From Symbiodinium natans (taxonomy: Eukaryota > Sar > Dinophyceae > Suessiales > Symbiodiniaceae): DNA of 64,000 nt. Under the pieces are notes generated by a model. That model saw only the letters and a list, made by a program, of their open reading frames with translations. It searched no databases and was not told where the DNA came from. The DNA is taken from assembly GCA_905221605.1 (NCBI GenBank), contig CAJNDS010000047.1, forward strand, positions 558,001 through 622,000, given 5' to 3'. The position numbers and the translations under genes were made by a program. Positions 1-9,640 of this stretch are shown here, in pieces; the first letter of the stretch is position 1, and the number at the start of each line of letters is the position of its first letter.

Positions 1-1410
1 CTGTGGGTTTGGTTAGGGCCACCATGCGGCCTAGCCGTATTGCCGGGATGATCGTGTCCGGCACCTGGGCCGAGGCCAGTTTGCCTGCCGCGGTTACCAG
101 GAGCTGGGTGCATTCCTCATCATCCAGGAGCACTCGCAAGTGTTCCCCAGTGCACCCTGATGGTCCGGGGGCCGCTCCCTTTCGAGCCCGTCGGACATTG
201 GCGATCAAGCGGTCAGGACTAAGCTCAACCGGCGGCGCGCGGCTACTGAGGAGGCGTGGGTCGATGGGAACTTGAGGTTCAGGCGGCCGCCGGGCCGGGT
301 CGCGCAGGGCCTGCAACGTCTCCTGGGTTGTAGGTGCTAGTGGCAAGGCTGTGAGTGCTTTAGCCGCAGCAGAAAGCTCACCTAGCTGGGCCAAAGCTGC
401 GGCACGCTCGGCCCGGCGGCGGGCGTCCTTCTCCTGGTCCACGTCTCCAGCGCGCGTGTTTGGGGGCCTAACGCCAGAAGCGGCCGCGGTAGGTGCAGCT
501 GCCGTTGTGGCTTCGTGGAGGAGGTCGAGCCAGCGTCCGGCCACGAACGCTCTCTCGCGGCGTCGAAGCTCTGCTGGCGTGACGCGGGGCCAAGAGGAAC
601 AGCTTCCAGACGTCGCTCGCATCTGCGGGCGTCGCGGCCTCACGAATGGCCTCGAGAAGGCGTTTCGCAAAAGGCCTCGGAGCTGGTGGGATGGGGACTG
701 GAAAGTGTGCACCCGCTGACGCAGCACGCGAACAAGATCAGGGGTGAGGACGCCCAAGTGCCCGCGTAAGGAGACTGCAGACGGAGTGGGGGACGGCCTG
801 GGGGGCGGGCCTGTCCGCTCCTCGTCCTCCTCGTCTTGAGCCTCGCGAGCCGCTGCGCCCCGGCCACATTGTCCTCCGCCTCGGTTCCCTCGCCCTCTGC
901 CCCGCCAGCCCCGTCGCCCGCGGGCGTCAGCAACGTTTGCGACGCTGGCCGCGGCTGGGGCGACGATGGCCTCTCCGGCACGCACCTTCTGAACCTCGCA
1001 CGCAGGTCATCCGCAAGGCCCCGTAGATGCCAGTGGCAGAGGGGCATCGGGTAGCGCTTCAAGCTGGGCAAGCGCGGCCTGCGCGTCAGCGGCGATGGGA
1101 TCGTGCGGAAAGTCCGTGGCGGTGTTTTAGGGTCGGACGCCCGCAGGGCGCTCACCAGCTGACTCCACCGCGGGTCCGCGCCCGGAAACGCATGCCAGCG
1201 CCATCATCCAGGGACCCGGCGGAAGCATGAAGCAGGGGAACGTACAGCCACGAGTTACGCACCCCCGGCACTTCTCTGGGCGGCCGGCTCTGGCAGCAGT
1301 CCATACGCACGTTTTGCTTTGATTCAAACGTCTGCACGCATGGCACCACAGCGCGTCCTCGAGAACCGGTGCCGTAGTACTCCGCGTCCGGCCCGACGAG
1401 GTCGGCACTG
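1..1410 (-). pseudogene. LINE-type reverse transcriptase, N-terminal half, frameshifted and cut by window edge
   Basis: Reading the minus strand from about 770 down to 1 gives a long stretch of plausible coding with frame changes. Recognisable pieces are a region reading LLEAIREAATPAD then WKLFLLAPR (about 700-600), AALAQLGELSAAAKAL (about 400-350) and the RT lead-in ARKGAAPGPSGCTGEHL (about 210-160). The last is the GxSG-type motif that opens the palm of non-LTR retrotransposon RTs, and the frame stays open to base 1, so the catalytic YxDD part lies outside the window. At least two single-base frameshifts (near 590 and 670) show it is dead. A Cys-rich stretch near 1370-1260 (CHAC...KCRGC) may be a degraded zinc ribbon upstream. 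The family is inferred from the motifs; the 700-1410 part is uncertain. Confidence 0.6.
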
Positions 1411-2380
1411 GTGGGGAGTGCTGTCAGGGTGGATCAAGGCCACTAAAAAGCGTGTCGAACGCGCGCTGGTCGACAGAGGCGCTGACGTGCCGCTTCGGCA
1501 TACACCCGACTTGCCGTGCCCAAACTCGTGGAGCTCCCGCAGCTCCCTCTGCCAGCCTAGCATTCTCCTGCCCGAATTTCTGCTCCAGCGTCCTCCGCCA
1601 CGTGGCCCCTCAGGTGAAAAGTGCGTGGTGTCAGGTGCTCACTCGGGCAGTGGCCGGCGCCGTTCACTTCAACATTGTGGCGGCTTGGACTGAGATGCTG
1701 AGGCCCCTGGGCCTTGGATCAAGCCCTGTCAGGCTTGTCCGTTTCTGAAGTACCCATACTGCGCACCCCACCCACAGGTCAGCAACGCCTGCGTCACAGT
1801 CTGACGACACGAGGTGGGCAAGGTCGCTGCGAAGGAACCGTTTGTTTTTTTCTTGCATCGCTCGCCGCTTGGGGTGGGGGGCTCAAGAACGTTTGGAGAA
1901 AAAACGGCTTGATCGCTCTGAGCCTTGAGCCGACAACGCAATGGACGCAGGGGCGCTCCATAGACTCCGGTCTGCGGCGCCGCCACCGGGTGTTCCCATG
2001 CAGGTATAGCCGTCGCAGCGCTCGCTTCCGCGGACTACTACTTGGCCGCAAGCTTGCAAAAAGCTCTGCTGGCGTGCTATGCCGAGTCCTGCGGAACGCC
2101 ATGCGCATCGCCCTCGGGAAAATTAAACGGATGAAGACTTTTTTTGCTCGCGCCTAGGATGTTTCTCGTTTGCAAACCCGGCTGTGCCCGAGTTCCGGCG
2201 GAAGCGTTCGGTGTCACGAGACACTCTTCTGTGCTGGTGTCTGGGAACAGCTTCTCCGGGAAGGTGTCGAATCGGCGACCCTGACAATGACCTCACCCTC
2301 AATGCCCTGCACTGGCCCTGCAGGATCCCGCCCGACGCCCCCCAACTGTGCAAAGGGGTGCCCATCCCTCCCGGGTGCTC
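1411..2380. other. GC-rich stretch without a supportable gene
   Basis: No open frame here has recognisable domains. Short frames exist on both strands but overlap each other and lack motifs. It ends sharply at about 2380, where the AT-rich viral island begins. Confidence 0.5.
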
Positions 2381-2939
2381 AATTACTTGTATAAGGTGCT
2401 ACGTTTGTATAAGAATCGCTGGCAGGTGTTGTATTACCTATTACACGAGTTATTGAGTTAAGATTATTAACATCAATATTAGCAGGTGATGAAAAAACAT
2501 TTGCTACCGGTGGCACTTTTGCGTCTTGGAGAAGAACAAATATGACTGTGGCATAGTTTGAACTGATTACAAATTTGTTTGTTGATGTGTTATAATGAAC
2601 CGTGTATGTATTGGGTCGGTCGTTAGTATCTACTAAAAGGTTTATTGCTATTTGTATTGTTTGTGCTAAATCAGCTGCCGTGTAGTTGCCTTCTGGAATT
2701 ATAACTTGACGATAAGATATGCCAGCTATAATTCCTGGTGGTATGACTTGATGCCTCCAATAAAGGTTATTATTAGTGTCATTGATTGAATACCACGAAT
2801 GGGGAATGCTTACCTCGTGTATTCGACATAACATATTATCTTCTAGTTGAACTGTTTCAGGTAAATCAACCGTGAAATCGGACGAAGTGCCACTTACCCT
2901 ATAGTAACTATCCATATATACTTTCTTAAACTTTAGCAT
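2381..2939 (-). pseudogene. Virion structural protein candidate (minor capsid/penton-like), 3'-truncated
   Basis: The start is taken at 2939 because the sequence there (MLKFKKVYMDSYYRVSG) follows directly on an AT-rich intergenic spacer. An upstream in-frame start at 3032 would run across the start of the divergent neighbour. The protein begins with a beta-rich segment containing VYMDSYYRVSGTSSDF and later CRIHEVSIPHSWYSI, a pattern I associate with small structural proteins of PLV-like genomes. I cannot name the family with certainty. The frame runs into GC-rich flanking DNA at about 2381 and hits a TGA within three bases, so the C-terminus is missing. It is divergently arranged with the gene at 2980. 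Confidence 0.5.
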
Positions 2940-2979
2940 TATTATTAAATGATATTTTAATTTATAATCTATTTTAATA
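2940..2979. promoter_or_regulatory. Candidate bidirectional viral promoter
   Basis: Forty bases of almost pure A/T separate two divergent viral genes. Similar short A/T-rich runs with TATA-like words (TATATATT, AATATATA) precede the starts at 4552 and 8756, which suggests a shared promoter style. No element is proven. Confidence 0.35.
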
Positions 2980-3160
2980 ATGTTTAAACATAGACGGAAA
3001 GATGACGAAGAACCGTATGTAGCACCTTCCATTAAAAATAAAGCTGTTGATGGTGTTAGAGAAGAATTGGCAGGAACAGAGACTTTTCTAACTGATACAC
3101 AGGGATTGAAACTAGCATATGAAAATCCTGAAGGAATTTATCAAAATGGTAGTATATTAT

Positions 3161-3271
3161 TGTGAAGCTGCAGCCATTAAGAGCGGGTTGCCCCCGTGCG
3201 TCTGGGAGCCAGAGGCAGTCTCATGGTGGCTGTGCTCAGCTTTCCAGGGTTGGCAAACGCAAGCTTTCACA
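3161..3271. repeat. TRIM left LTR
   Basis: 111 bp, TGTGAA...TTCACA, preceded by target duplication ATTAT at 3156-3160. Confidence 0.9.
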
Positions 3272-3726
3272 GGTTATGACGCCCAAAGGCTTAAGCACGG
3301 CCTAAGGACTGTGTGAAATGCTTCGCGCTTCACTGTGCGACTTCGTGACGTTCCTGGCCAAGTGAGCTGGGAGGTTTGTAAGAGCTCTTGGTGCAGCGTC
3401 GAGCACGGGCGCGCCCTGATCCGGGGATTGTCCCAAATGCTGGCTAGCGCCGCGTAAGGGCTTCCTTTGGAGATGGGTTTGCGTAGCCGGCCCGCTGCCG
3501 GGAGCCATAATTAAGTAAGCTTCTGGAGGACGGTGATGCCGGGAGACGTCTCAGGCAAGGCTTGGCTGCGACGGGCCAGGGGCCAAAAAGTGTATCGCAG
3601 AATGCTGAGAGGTTAACTTCAGCTACCGGTCTTTGCCCCGAGGGTGGGGCCAGGTAAGCGGGTCATCGGCAGAAGGCACACGTGCATGCAATGTGGCTGC
3701 AGTTCTGAGAGCAGAGTGAGGGGGAG

Positions 3727-3837
3727 TGTGAAGCTGCAGCCATTAAGAGCGGGTTGCCCCCGTGCGTCTGGGAGCCAGAGGCAGTCTCATGGTGGCTGTG
3801 CTCAGCTTTCCAGGGTTGGCAAATGCAGGCTTTCACA
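3727..3837. repeat. TRIM right LTR
   Basis: 111 bp, two mismatches to the left LTR (both near its 3' end), followed by ATTAT at 3838-3842. Confidence 0.9.
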
Positions 3838-4315
3838 ATTATACATAGCGGGGACTAAAAGTGGAAGAGATGTATATGATGATTTGAAACTGCCTTTGTT
3901 TCAAACAAGAAGCACGAAAAGATATAAAGATGTTGATAAATTTATCAAAGATGGAACTATAGAAGTTGATGGTAAAAAACTTACAGGAATTACCGACATA
4001 ATCAGTCATAGTTTAGGTTCAGCAGTAGGTCAGCAAATAAATACTGATTACGGTAATATCTTTAAAAGTCGCAGTTATGGTTCTCCTTTTATTTCAAGTC
4101 AGCGAACCGAAGACACGGGGACTAATCTAAGAATAAGAGGGTCTAATGATGTAGTGAGTACGTTTGACGGTGGTAGTATAACTATTCCTAAAGGGTCGTT
4201 AAATCCATTGTTTAACCATTGTTATGAAGATATAGCAAATGTAAAGAATAAAGCAGGAAATGAACCTATAACAAGAGAAGAATTTGTGGAACAGTTTGAT
4301 TAAAATATAAACAAT

Positions 4316-4517
4316 ATGAATATTGTTTCATCCAAAAGCAACAAGTTATGAAGCAATGGAGAAGAAGTCGAAAGACAAAAAGTTTAAACAGAATGCTTAT
4401 GAAGAGATACGGAAACTAGTAGATAATGAAGGGAGCAACGTAGTAAATGAAATTAAAACAAAGCATAACGATAATAAGAAAGAAAATATTAAGTTTAAGT
4501 CTAATTTGTTTGATTAA
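4316..4517 (+). pseudogene. Short basic viral protein, frameshifted at its start
   Basis: An ATG at 4316 opens with Met-Asn-Ile, but that frame stops after twelve codons. The main frame begins only at 4323 with no ATG and reads FHPKATSYEAMEKKSKDK, a Lys-rich protein of about 65 residues ending SNLFD. One extra G near 4325 explains both facts: without it, the ATG reads straight into the main frame. It sits 12 bases after the upstream stop and 34 bases before the capsid gene, so it belongs to the structural cluster. A virion or DNA-condensing role is possible from the charge only. Confidence 0.5.
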
Positions 4518-4551
4518 GTATAAAAATAATTTCTACTTTTGATTATATATT

Positions 4552-5988
4552 ATGGAAACTTTCGCGCCTGAAGATATTCTCATTGACAACCTCTCATTTA
4601 AATTGAAAAAGGTAGTTCATACATCGTACAACAACCGAAGTGTCCGATTTTACCCTAGTGGTAGAAACGTCTATCGTCCCCAATCAGGGAACCGTGTTAT
4701 AAAAATTTCCCTAAATGGTGAAGACAATACTTGGTTAGACCCTCAAAGTGTTCGTATCTTCTTTAATGTTCAAAACCTAGACACAACATTAAACAGAAAA
4801 ATCCGTCCATTATCACCTGCTTATTCTTTTTTCAGACGAATGCGAATAATTGCTGGTAATCAAGTTGTTGAAGACTTTGATAATTACAACCGTGTTCATC
4901 ATATGTTCTCTAAAATGATGTCGCAAGGAGCATGAAAAGACGAAGCAAACGAAAGTTTTGGATATAGATACGATGACGAGGTAAAGAGTTTGAATAACGA
5001 AGTTGGAACTCGTTTAGATTATGATGTTAATAGCACAACATGCCCCGGATTTAAGGAGCAAATGACAGTCGGCTTTAAACCATTAGCGGGTCTATTTTCT
5101 CAATTTAAGTATCTTCCGTTAAAATATATGGGAAACTTAACAATTGAACTTGAATTAGTAAATGCTACGACCGACTGCGTTATTAACCCTGATGACTATG
5201 ATGAAGCAGACACTAGCATCGCTATAAATCTTCGTGAAAAATTCACTGCCGATGTTGCTTTACCCGCTGGTAATGCTGGTAATACAAGCACTCAATTTGA
5301 ACTGAACAACGTTTTCTGTGCCTGTGACGTTTCTACCTTATCAAATGATTTAAATATAGAATACGTTAAACATCTCTTAGAAGGAAAAGGTCTTCCCATC
5401 ACTTATACAACTTATATTACTCAATCGCAAAGCGTGAAAGGTTCAACTGATATTAGCTTTCCTGTTATTCGTTCTGTTTCTAAACTCGTTGCTTCTTTTA
5501 TCACATTTTATAAATCCGGCGACCCTTCATTAGGTTATGAATATGCTGATAAAGAATTTTGTCGCTTTTATCACCCACATCAAAATCACAACGAGCAGGA
5601 AGAAAGTATTTATGATGTAAATAAAGATTTAGAGTTTCAAATTCAACTCGGTTCTCAATTGTTCCCTGAGTATCCTTGTAACTCAATTACTCAATGTTTT
5701 TATCATTTAAGAAAAGCATTAAACCTTCCTATGTTTCATCAGCATAGTCTTTCTGTAGATTTCATACAATATAGAGACCGTCAGTTCATTTTCGGTTTTA
5801 ATTTTGAAAGGGTTGTAAATAGTTCATACACTGGAATTAACACACGCGCTGGGCAACAAATGTTAATTCGCATAAAACCCGCTGGTGCTTCAATTCCTGC
5901 TACTGAAATGCCTGACCAAATGTATATAACATTACTGTCGGAACAAACATTAGAGATAAAAGACCTCGGTTTGAAGGTCTATGCTTAA
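4552..5988 (+). pseudogene. MCP: Major capsid protein (PLV/virophage type, double jelly-roll), one in-frame TGA
   Basis: The ATG at 4552 opens a 478-codon frame interrupted only by TGA at 4933-4935; the reading frame on both sides is the same. The N-terminal part has the features expected of the first jelly roll (VRFYPSGRNVYRPQSGNRV, then WLDPQSVRIFF and YSFFRRMRIIAGNQVVEDF). The second part carries GFKPLAGLFSQFKYLPLKYM, a pattern I know from PLV-type capsid proteins, and ends in LEIKDLGLKVYA. The length fits this family. It forms the icosahedral shell, and the gene lies between a small gene and the fibre gene as in a structural operon. The TGA could be CGA (Arg) changed by CpG deamination, or TGG (Trp). 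The double-jelly-roll assignment is by family pattern and was not modelled. Confidence 0.8.
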
Positions 5989-6031
5989 AATAATTAAACA
6001 TCGTCAATATAATTATCTAAATTAAGTTAAT

Positions 6032-8727
6032 AATGCCTTTGACATCGAATAATACAAATACTTTAACAGCAAATGAAATTATTGTAAATGGAACCTTTGT
6101 ATGCCACAATAAACTATGTAAATACAAACAGTGGCGGTATTTCTCAAAGCACATTAGATGACAGTTTAGCACCTTTACAATCAAAAGATGTAGCACACAA
6201 CAATACATTAACATCTCATATATCATTAATAGATACTAACACAACAGATATAGCAACGCATACAAATGATATATCTGTGTTAAACACAAAACAACTTCAA
6301 AATTTTAATAATATTAATGCTATTAATGATAATTTAACTAACAATTTTATGACAAATACCCAATTAGCAACCAATTTTAGCGAAATAGACGCTACATTAG
6401 GAAATTATTATCCTTCAACAGTTATTGATAATGGTTTTTACACACAGACGCAAATTAACACACATTATTATAACAAAACAGAAACAGATAATTTAATAGA
6501 TAATTTAGCAGTATATAGTCAAACAGAAGTAGATGCGTGTTTATCATACAAAGAGGACAAAAGCAGATTTGAAGATAACATAAGTTTCTTCCCTATTATA
6601 GATTGTAGCAGACCTACAATATTACACCAAGGTTTAACGCTTAAAAATTCAATAGTTAGTATAGAACCATTAGAAGGAGTTCTATTTGGTAATCAATTTG
6701 GAGCAGAAACAGATAGAGATGTAGCAACTTTTAAAAATCAATCAAACTATATAACACTAAAAGGTAATAAATTTATCTTGTAATGCTACAAGTGATGACA
6801 GTGTTTCTAATTTAAAATTGAATATGGCAGGTAATATTGAATTTAGTCAAGTTATACTGCCTACAATTGGTGCGGATTTGTATAGACCCAGCGGTAATTC
6901 TTCATATAATGTAAGAATACGAGATTATCAAGCGATGTGGGAATTCAGAAACAGAACTTTAACATGTAGAAATGGGTCAAATGAAAATTTGGAAGCACTT
7001 ATGGAAATACAGAGTTTCGGTGCGGGTCAAGTAAGATGAGGAACAGCATCAACAGCACGTGTAGGTGTCGGCGCTAATCCGAATATACATTTTTTTTAAA
7101 TGTTGGTGGAACGTCTAATTTTAATAATGTTAGAACAGGAGGTGATTTAGATGTAATAGGAAATATCAATTTAACAACTGATTTACACTTAACAGGAGAT
7201 TTAAATTTCAATGGTGAAAATTCTAATGTTGACTTCACATTAATGATTCCCGCTACAATTGTAACATCCAGCTGCCGGAACACAATATTGTAACCCGCCA
7301 CAATTGTAAAATCCAGCCCGGAATATTTGTCTAAAAGTGATCCCCCAGAGGCTCGCAGTAGAGGCTCACTTAGCCCACTGTGGTGGCACCGGGACAGCTA
7401 GACCTACCAGGATTTAGGCGAACATTATTGAGGAGGCCCTGGCCGGAGAGATTGATCAATGAAGGGGGGGGGGGTTATTAATGCGAAGTCAACATTAATA
7501 TTAATAATTCTAGCGGGTTAACATTTTACAAACCTACAACTGATGCGAGTAATGTTTTAACTATAAAAAACGACCAAGGTTACATAAAATTTAATTCATT
7601 TAATATTAATGCGTTTAATACAAGTAATGACAGTGCTTCATTATTATTATTGAATACACATAGCGGATGTTATATGGAAGGACTAGGCATTGGCGTTGTT
7701 AATGGTGTTAATAAACTAAATGTTAGTGGTGGCAATTCTAATTTTGGTGGCACTTCATCATTTCAAAATACATCAACTTTTAACGGTGATATTTATGTTA
7801 ATAACTCTGGTAGAATATTTCAACGAGCAGATGCTAGTAATAGTTTAAATGTCACATCAACTAATGAAATGAACTTTTCATTACAAAGCAATAGAGCCAC
7901 TGACCCTACAACAGGAACAATAGCATTACAATTACACGACACTAACGGAATAACAATTAACAGAGCTGTAGTAAATAATTTAACTTTTAACAGTATTGGT
8001 AACATTGTAGGCGAGGCGGATATTGTTGGTCAAAATGATAATATTAGTTGGGGTAAGTTGAAATTACAAAACGCCGGAGAAATTAGAGAAGTATTAGACA
8101 CACAATATAAGATGTATGTAAGAAATGGAGACGGATTAGGAGAAGTGAATATTATGGTAGGAACAGAAGTATCAACACCAGAAATTCAATTAACAGATGG
8201 GAAAGAAAATTTATTAGGAAATTTAGAAATAACACACGCCGATGTTTCAGGTAGTCAAAGAGTATTAATTAATAATCCTGACACAGACGGTTTAGTTAGA
8301 CTAAGTAATAATGATTTATCAAGACTAGATGCCACAAATAGTGGTGTTGATGTTTATGGCGACCTTTCATATACTGGGTCATTGGTTCCTTCGTCAGATA
8401 AAAGATTAAAGAAAGATATAAAAGAGTTAAATAGCAAAAAGGCAGTAGAATTAGTAAAATATATGAAACCACAAACATACCATTTTATTGATGGCAGACA
8501 ACAAGGTAAATCATGTGTAGGATGTATTGCTAACGATTTTATGGAAACGAAGAAGATGCCAGAGAAATGGCAGAATTTAGTAAAGGAAGGAACTGATGGT
8601 TATTTGAAGTTTGACTACACAATTGCTACACCGATTGAGTGCTTTACAAGTAACAATAAATGAAGTAGAAAAATTGAAAAAGGAAGTAAATAAGTTGAAG
8701 GGAAAAGGTAAAGGCGAGAGCGATTGA
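6032..8727 (+). pseudogene. Viral fibre with C-terminal S74-type intramolecular chaperone domain, multiply broken
   Basis: ATG 6032 begins MPLTSNNTNTLTANEIIVNG and continues in another frame from about 6097 through many Asn/Thr-rich repeats typical of trimeric fibres (TSHISLIDTNTTDIATHT; coiled or beta-helical). The C-terminus holds SDKRLKKDI at about 8391-8417, followed by LVKYMKPQTYHFIDG: the hallmark of the peptidase S74 / intramolecular chaperone auto-processing domain, whose Ser starts self-cleavage after trimer folding. A C-terminal coiled coil (INEVEKLKKEVNKL) ends at TGA 8725. Lesions: single-base frameshifts near 6100, 6783, 7099 (T8 run) and 8643; an in-frame TGA at 7037; and an insertion at 7224-7497. 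It is a host-attachment fibre by analogy with phage and algal-virus fibres. Confidence 0.8.
7224..7497. mobile_element. MITE-like insertion in the fibre gene
   Basis: The ends are inverted copies of a 23-base sequence (TAATGTTGACTTC at the left, its complement at the right) with two mismatches. The interior, from about 7260, has host-like GC content, contains repeated ACAATTGTAA words and breaks the fibre reading frame. No clear target duplication was found, so the exact boundaries are uncertain and part of the inverted repeat could be viral. Confidence 0.45.
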
Positions 8728-8755
8728 AAACTATTTACCTAATGAATAATATATA

Positions 8756-8962
8756 ATGGGTGCTAAATCACCTAAATCTTCAGCGAGTGACAATATGAAA
8801 CAGATAAAAGAATTAGATATCAGTGAAAAAACTAAAACCGATATTTTACTGTTGAATACTTTAAAGGATTGTATAGAAAGAATTGAAAAATTGGAAGAAA
8901 CAAAGAGCGATAAAATTATGTATCGTTTGCCTGTTCAAATATGTAATTACAGCTTATTTTAA
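8756..8962 (+). CDS. Small viral protein, unknown function
   Basis: A 68-residue frame starts at ATG 8756 within an AATATATAATG context and ends TAA 8962. It is charged and predicted helical, with LLNTLKDCIERIEKLEETK resembling a short coiled coil. It lies 28 bases after the fibre stop and converges with the ATPase gene. No family recognised. It is the only viral frame in this island without an obvious lesion. Confidence 0.5.
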   Translation: MGAKSPKSSASDNMKQIKELDISEKTKTDILLLNTLKDCIERIEKLEETKSDKIMYRLPVQICNYSLF

Positions 8963-8990
8963 TTAATAATATTATGAACAAATAATATTA

Positions 8991-9480
8991 TTAATCAACT
9001 ACTAATTTAGCATCAAATCGTTTATAAAACATATCATTTACATCACCTTTCATTAAATTAATGAATAAAAAACTGTATGGTTCTTCCGTTGCTAAATTAT
9101 ACACTTCTAACATTAGTTTCTTTGCTTCTGCTAAGTTTTTTATTGTCTGCCACGGATGACTTTTTAATCAATACGGCGCTTAACTCTTCCACCATTGTTT
9201 CTATTTCTTTGTAGTTTCTTAACCTGAAGAAAAACAATTGACGACTATTAACGCGAATGATAGGACTTAAGGCATTGAATTTTTGCGTTGCCGTGATAAT
9301 ATTGATTGCGTTGCGTCTTCCTCTAACATACAACTGGTTTAACAAAGGTGAATTTCTTGAAAATGCCTTGCTGTCTGCGAAATCATCTACAATAACTAAG
9401 ATTGAAAATAATTTCTTATGGTCGTTCTTCTTCTGATATTCTATTACCTTATGCTGTTGTTCCGAACAATGTTCCCCACA
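8991..9480 (-). pseudogene. FtsK/HerA-type (A32-like) genome-packaging ATPase, C-terminal part
   Basis: On the minus strand the frame contains a Walker B strand ILVIVDDFADS (about 9405-9375), followed by NQLYVRGRRNAINIITATQK and a sensor-like stretch RQLFFFRLRNYKEIE. This order is diagnostic for packaging ATPases of PLVs, virophages and NCLDVs, which pump DNA into the capsid. The Walker A half is missing: the frame meets polypyrimidine host DNA at about 9480. A single-base frameshift near 9155 separates it from its true C-terminus, which reads on in another frame (LMLEVYNLATEEPYSF...) to the TAA at 8991. It converges with the small gene ending at 8962. Confidence 0.8.
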
Positions 9481-9496
9481 TCTTTGTGTGGGGTTC
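9477..9496. other. Perfect hairpin at the virus-host junction
   Basis: CCCCACA and TGTGGGG flank a short loop right where viral coding ends. It may be a transcription signal or a trace of the breakpoint; nothing else supports either. Confidence 0.3.
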
Positions 9497-9509
9497 TTAC
9501 TTTTGGGGC

Positions 9510-9640
9510 TGTCCCGCCTCCTCCTTCTCCTCCTCTTCCTCTTCCTCCTCCTCCTTCCCCTCCTCCTTCTCTTCCTCGTTGTCCTCTTTCTTCCTCCTCT
9601 ATCATCACGCACATCGCACATCACGCATCACATCACGCAC
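9510..9640. repeat. Polypyrimidine (CTC/TTC) and CACGCA low-complexity tract
   Basis: Runs of C/T triplets to about 9600, then CACGCA/CACATC words. Long open frames on both strands here are artefacts of the composition. Confidence 0.8.

Larger units (their letters stand above)
3161..3837. mobile_element. TRIM-type miniature LTR retrotransposon, 677 bp
   Basis: Two 111-bp direct repeats (3161-3271 and 3727-3837) differ at two positions. Each begins TGTGAA and ends TTCACA, the TG...CA form of LTRs. The element is flanked by a perfect 5-bp duplication, ATTAT, at 3156-3160 and 3838-3842. A purine-rich tract (AGAGTGAGGGGGAG) sits directly before the second repeat, as a polypurine tract would. The 455-bp interior has no coding capacity. 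Size, LTR length and lack of genes fit a terminal-repeat retrotransposon in miniature. No certain primer-binding site was identified next to the first LTR. The base composition matches the host, so this is a host element that landed in the viral DNA after endogenization. Confidence 0.9.
2980..4303 (+). pseudogene. Viral protein of unknown function, interrupted by a TRIM element
   Basis: Coding runs from ATG 2980 to 3160 and resumes at 3843 to the TAA at 4303. If the element 3161-3837 and one copy of the 5-bp target duplication are removed, base 3160 and bases 3843-3844 form one codon and the frame continues without a break, giving a protein of about 213 residues. This is strong evidence for one gene split by a later insertion. 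The N-terminus is charged (MFKHRRKDDEEPY); the C-terminal half is Gly/Ser/Thr-rich and ends REEFVEQFD. I do not recognise a domain. Lying just upstream of the capsid gene, it is plausibly a virion protein. The open frame that seems to start at 3644 gets its first 66 or so codons from the TRIM and is not the true N-terminus. Confidence 0.7.
2381..9480. mobile_element. Endogenous polinton-like virus fragment (virion module)
   Basis: This roughly 7.1-kb island is strikingly AT-rich against GC-rich flanks and holds a compact set of virion genes: a small structural protein (minus), an unknown protein, a short basic protein, the major capsid protein, a long fibre with an S74-type C-terminus (all plus) and an FtsK/A32-like packaging ATPase (minus). 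Gene order and intergenic gaps of 15-45 bp are virus-like, not dinoflagellate-like. Both ends are cut inside genes: the first at about 2381 and the ATPase at about 9480, so this is a fragment of a larger genome. No DNA polymerase, integrase or terminal repeat was found. Frameshifts, two in-frame TGAs and two insertions show it is an old, inactive copy. Assignment to PLVs rather than virophages or Mesomimiviridae rests on gene content and is an inference. Confidence 0.75.

Noticed and set aside
3644-3842. An N-terminal extension of the viral gene starting at 3644
   Set aside because: These codons belong to the TRIM element; the true 5' part is at 2980-3160.
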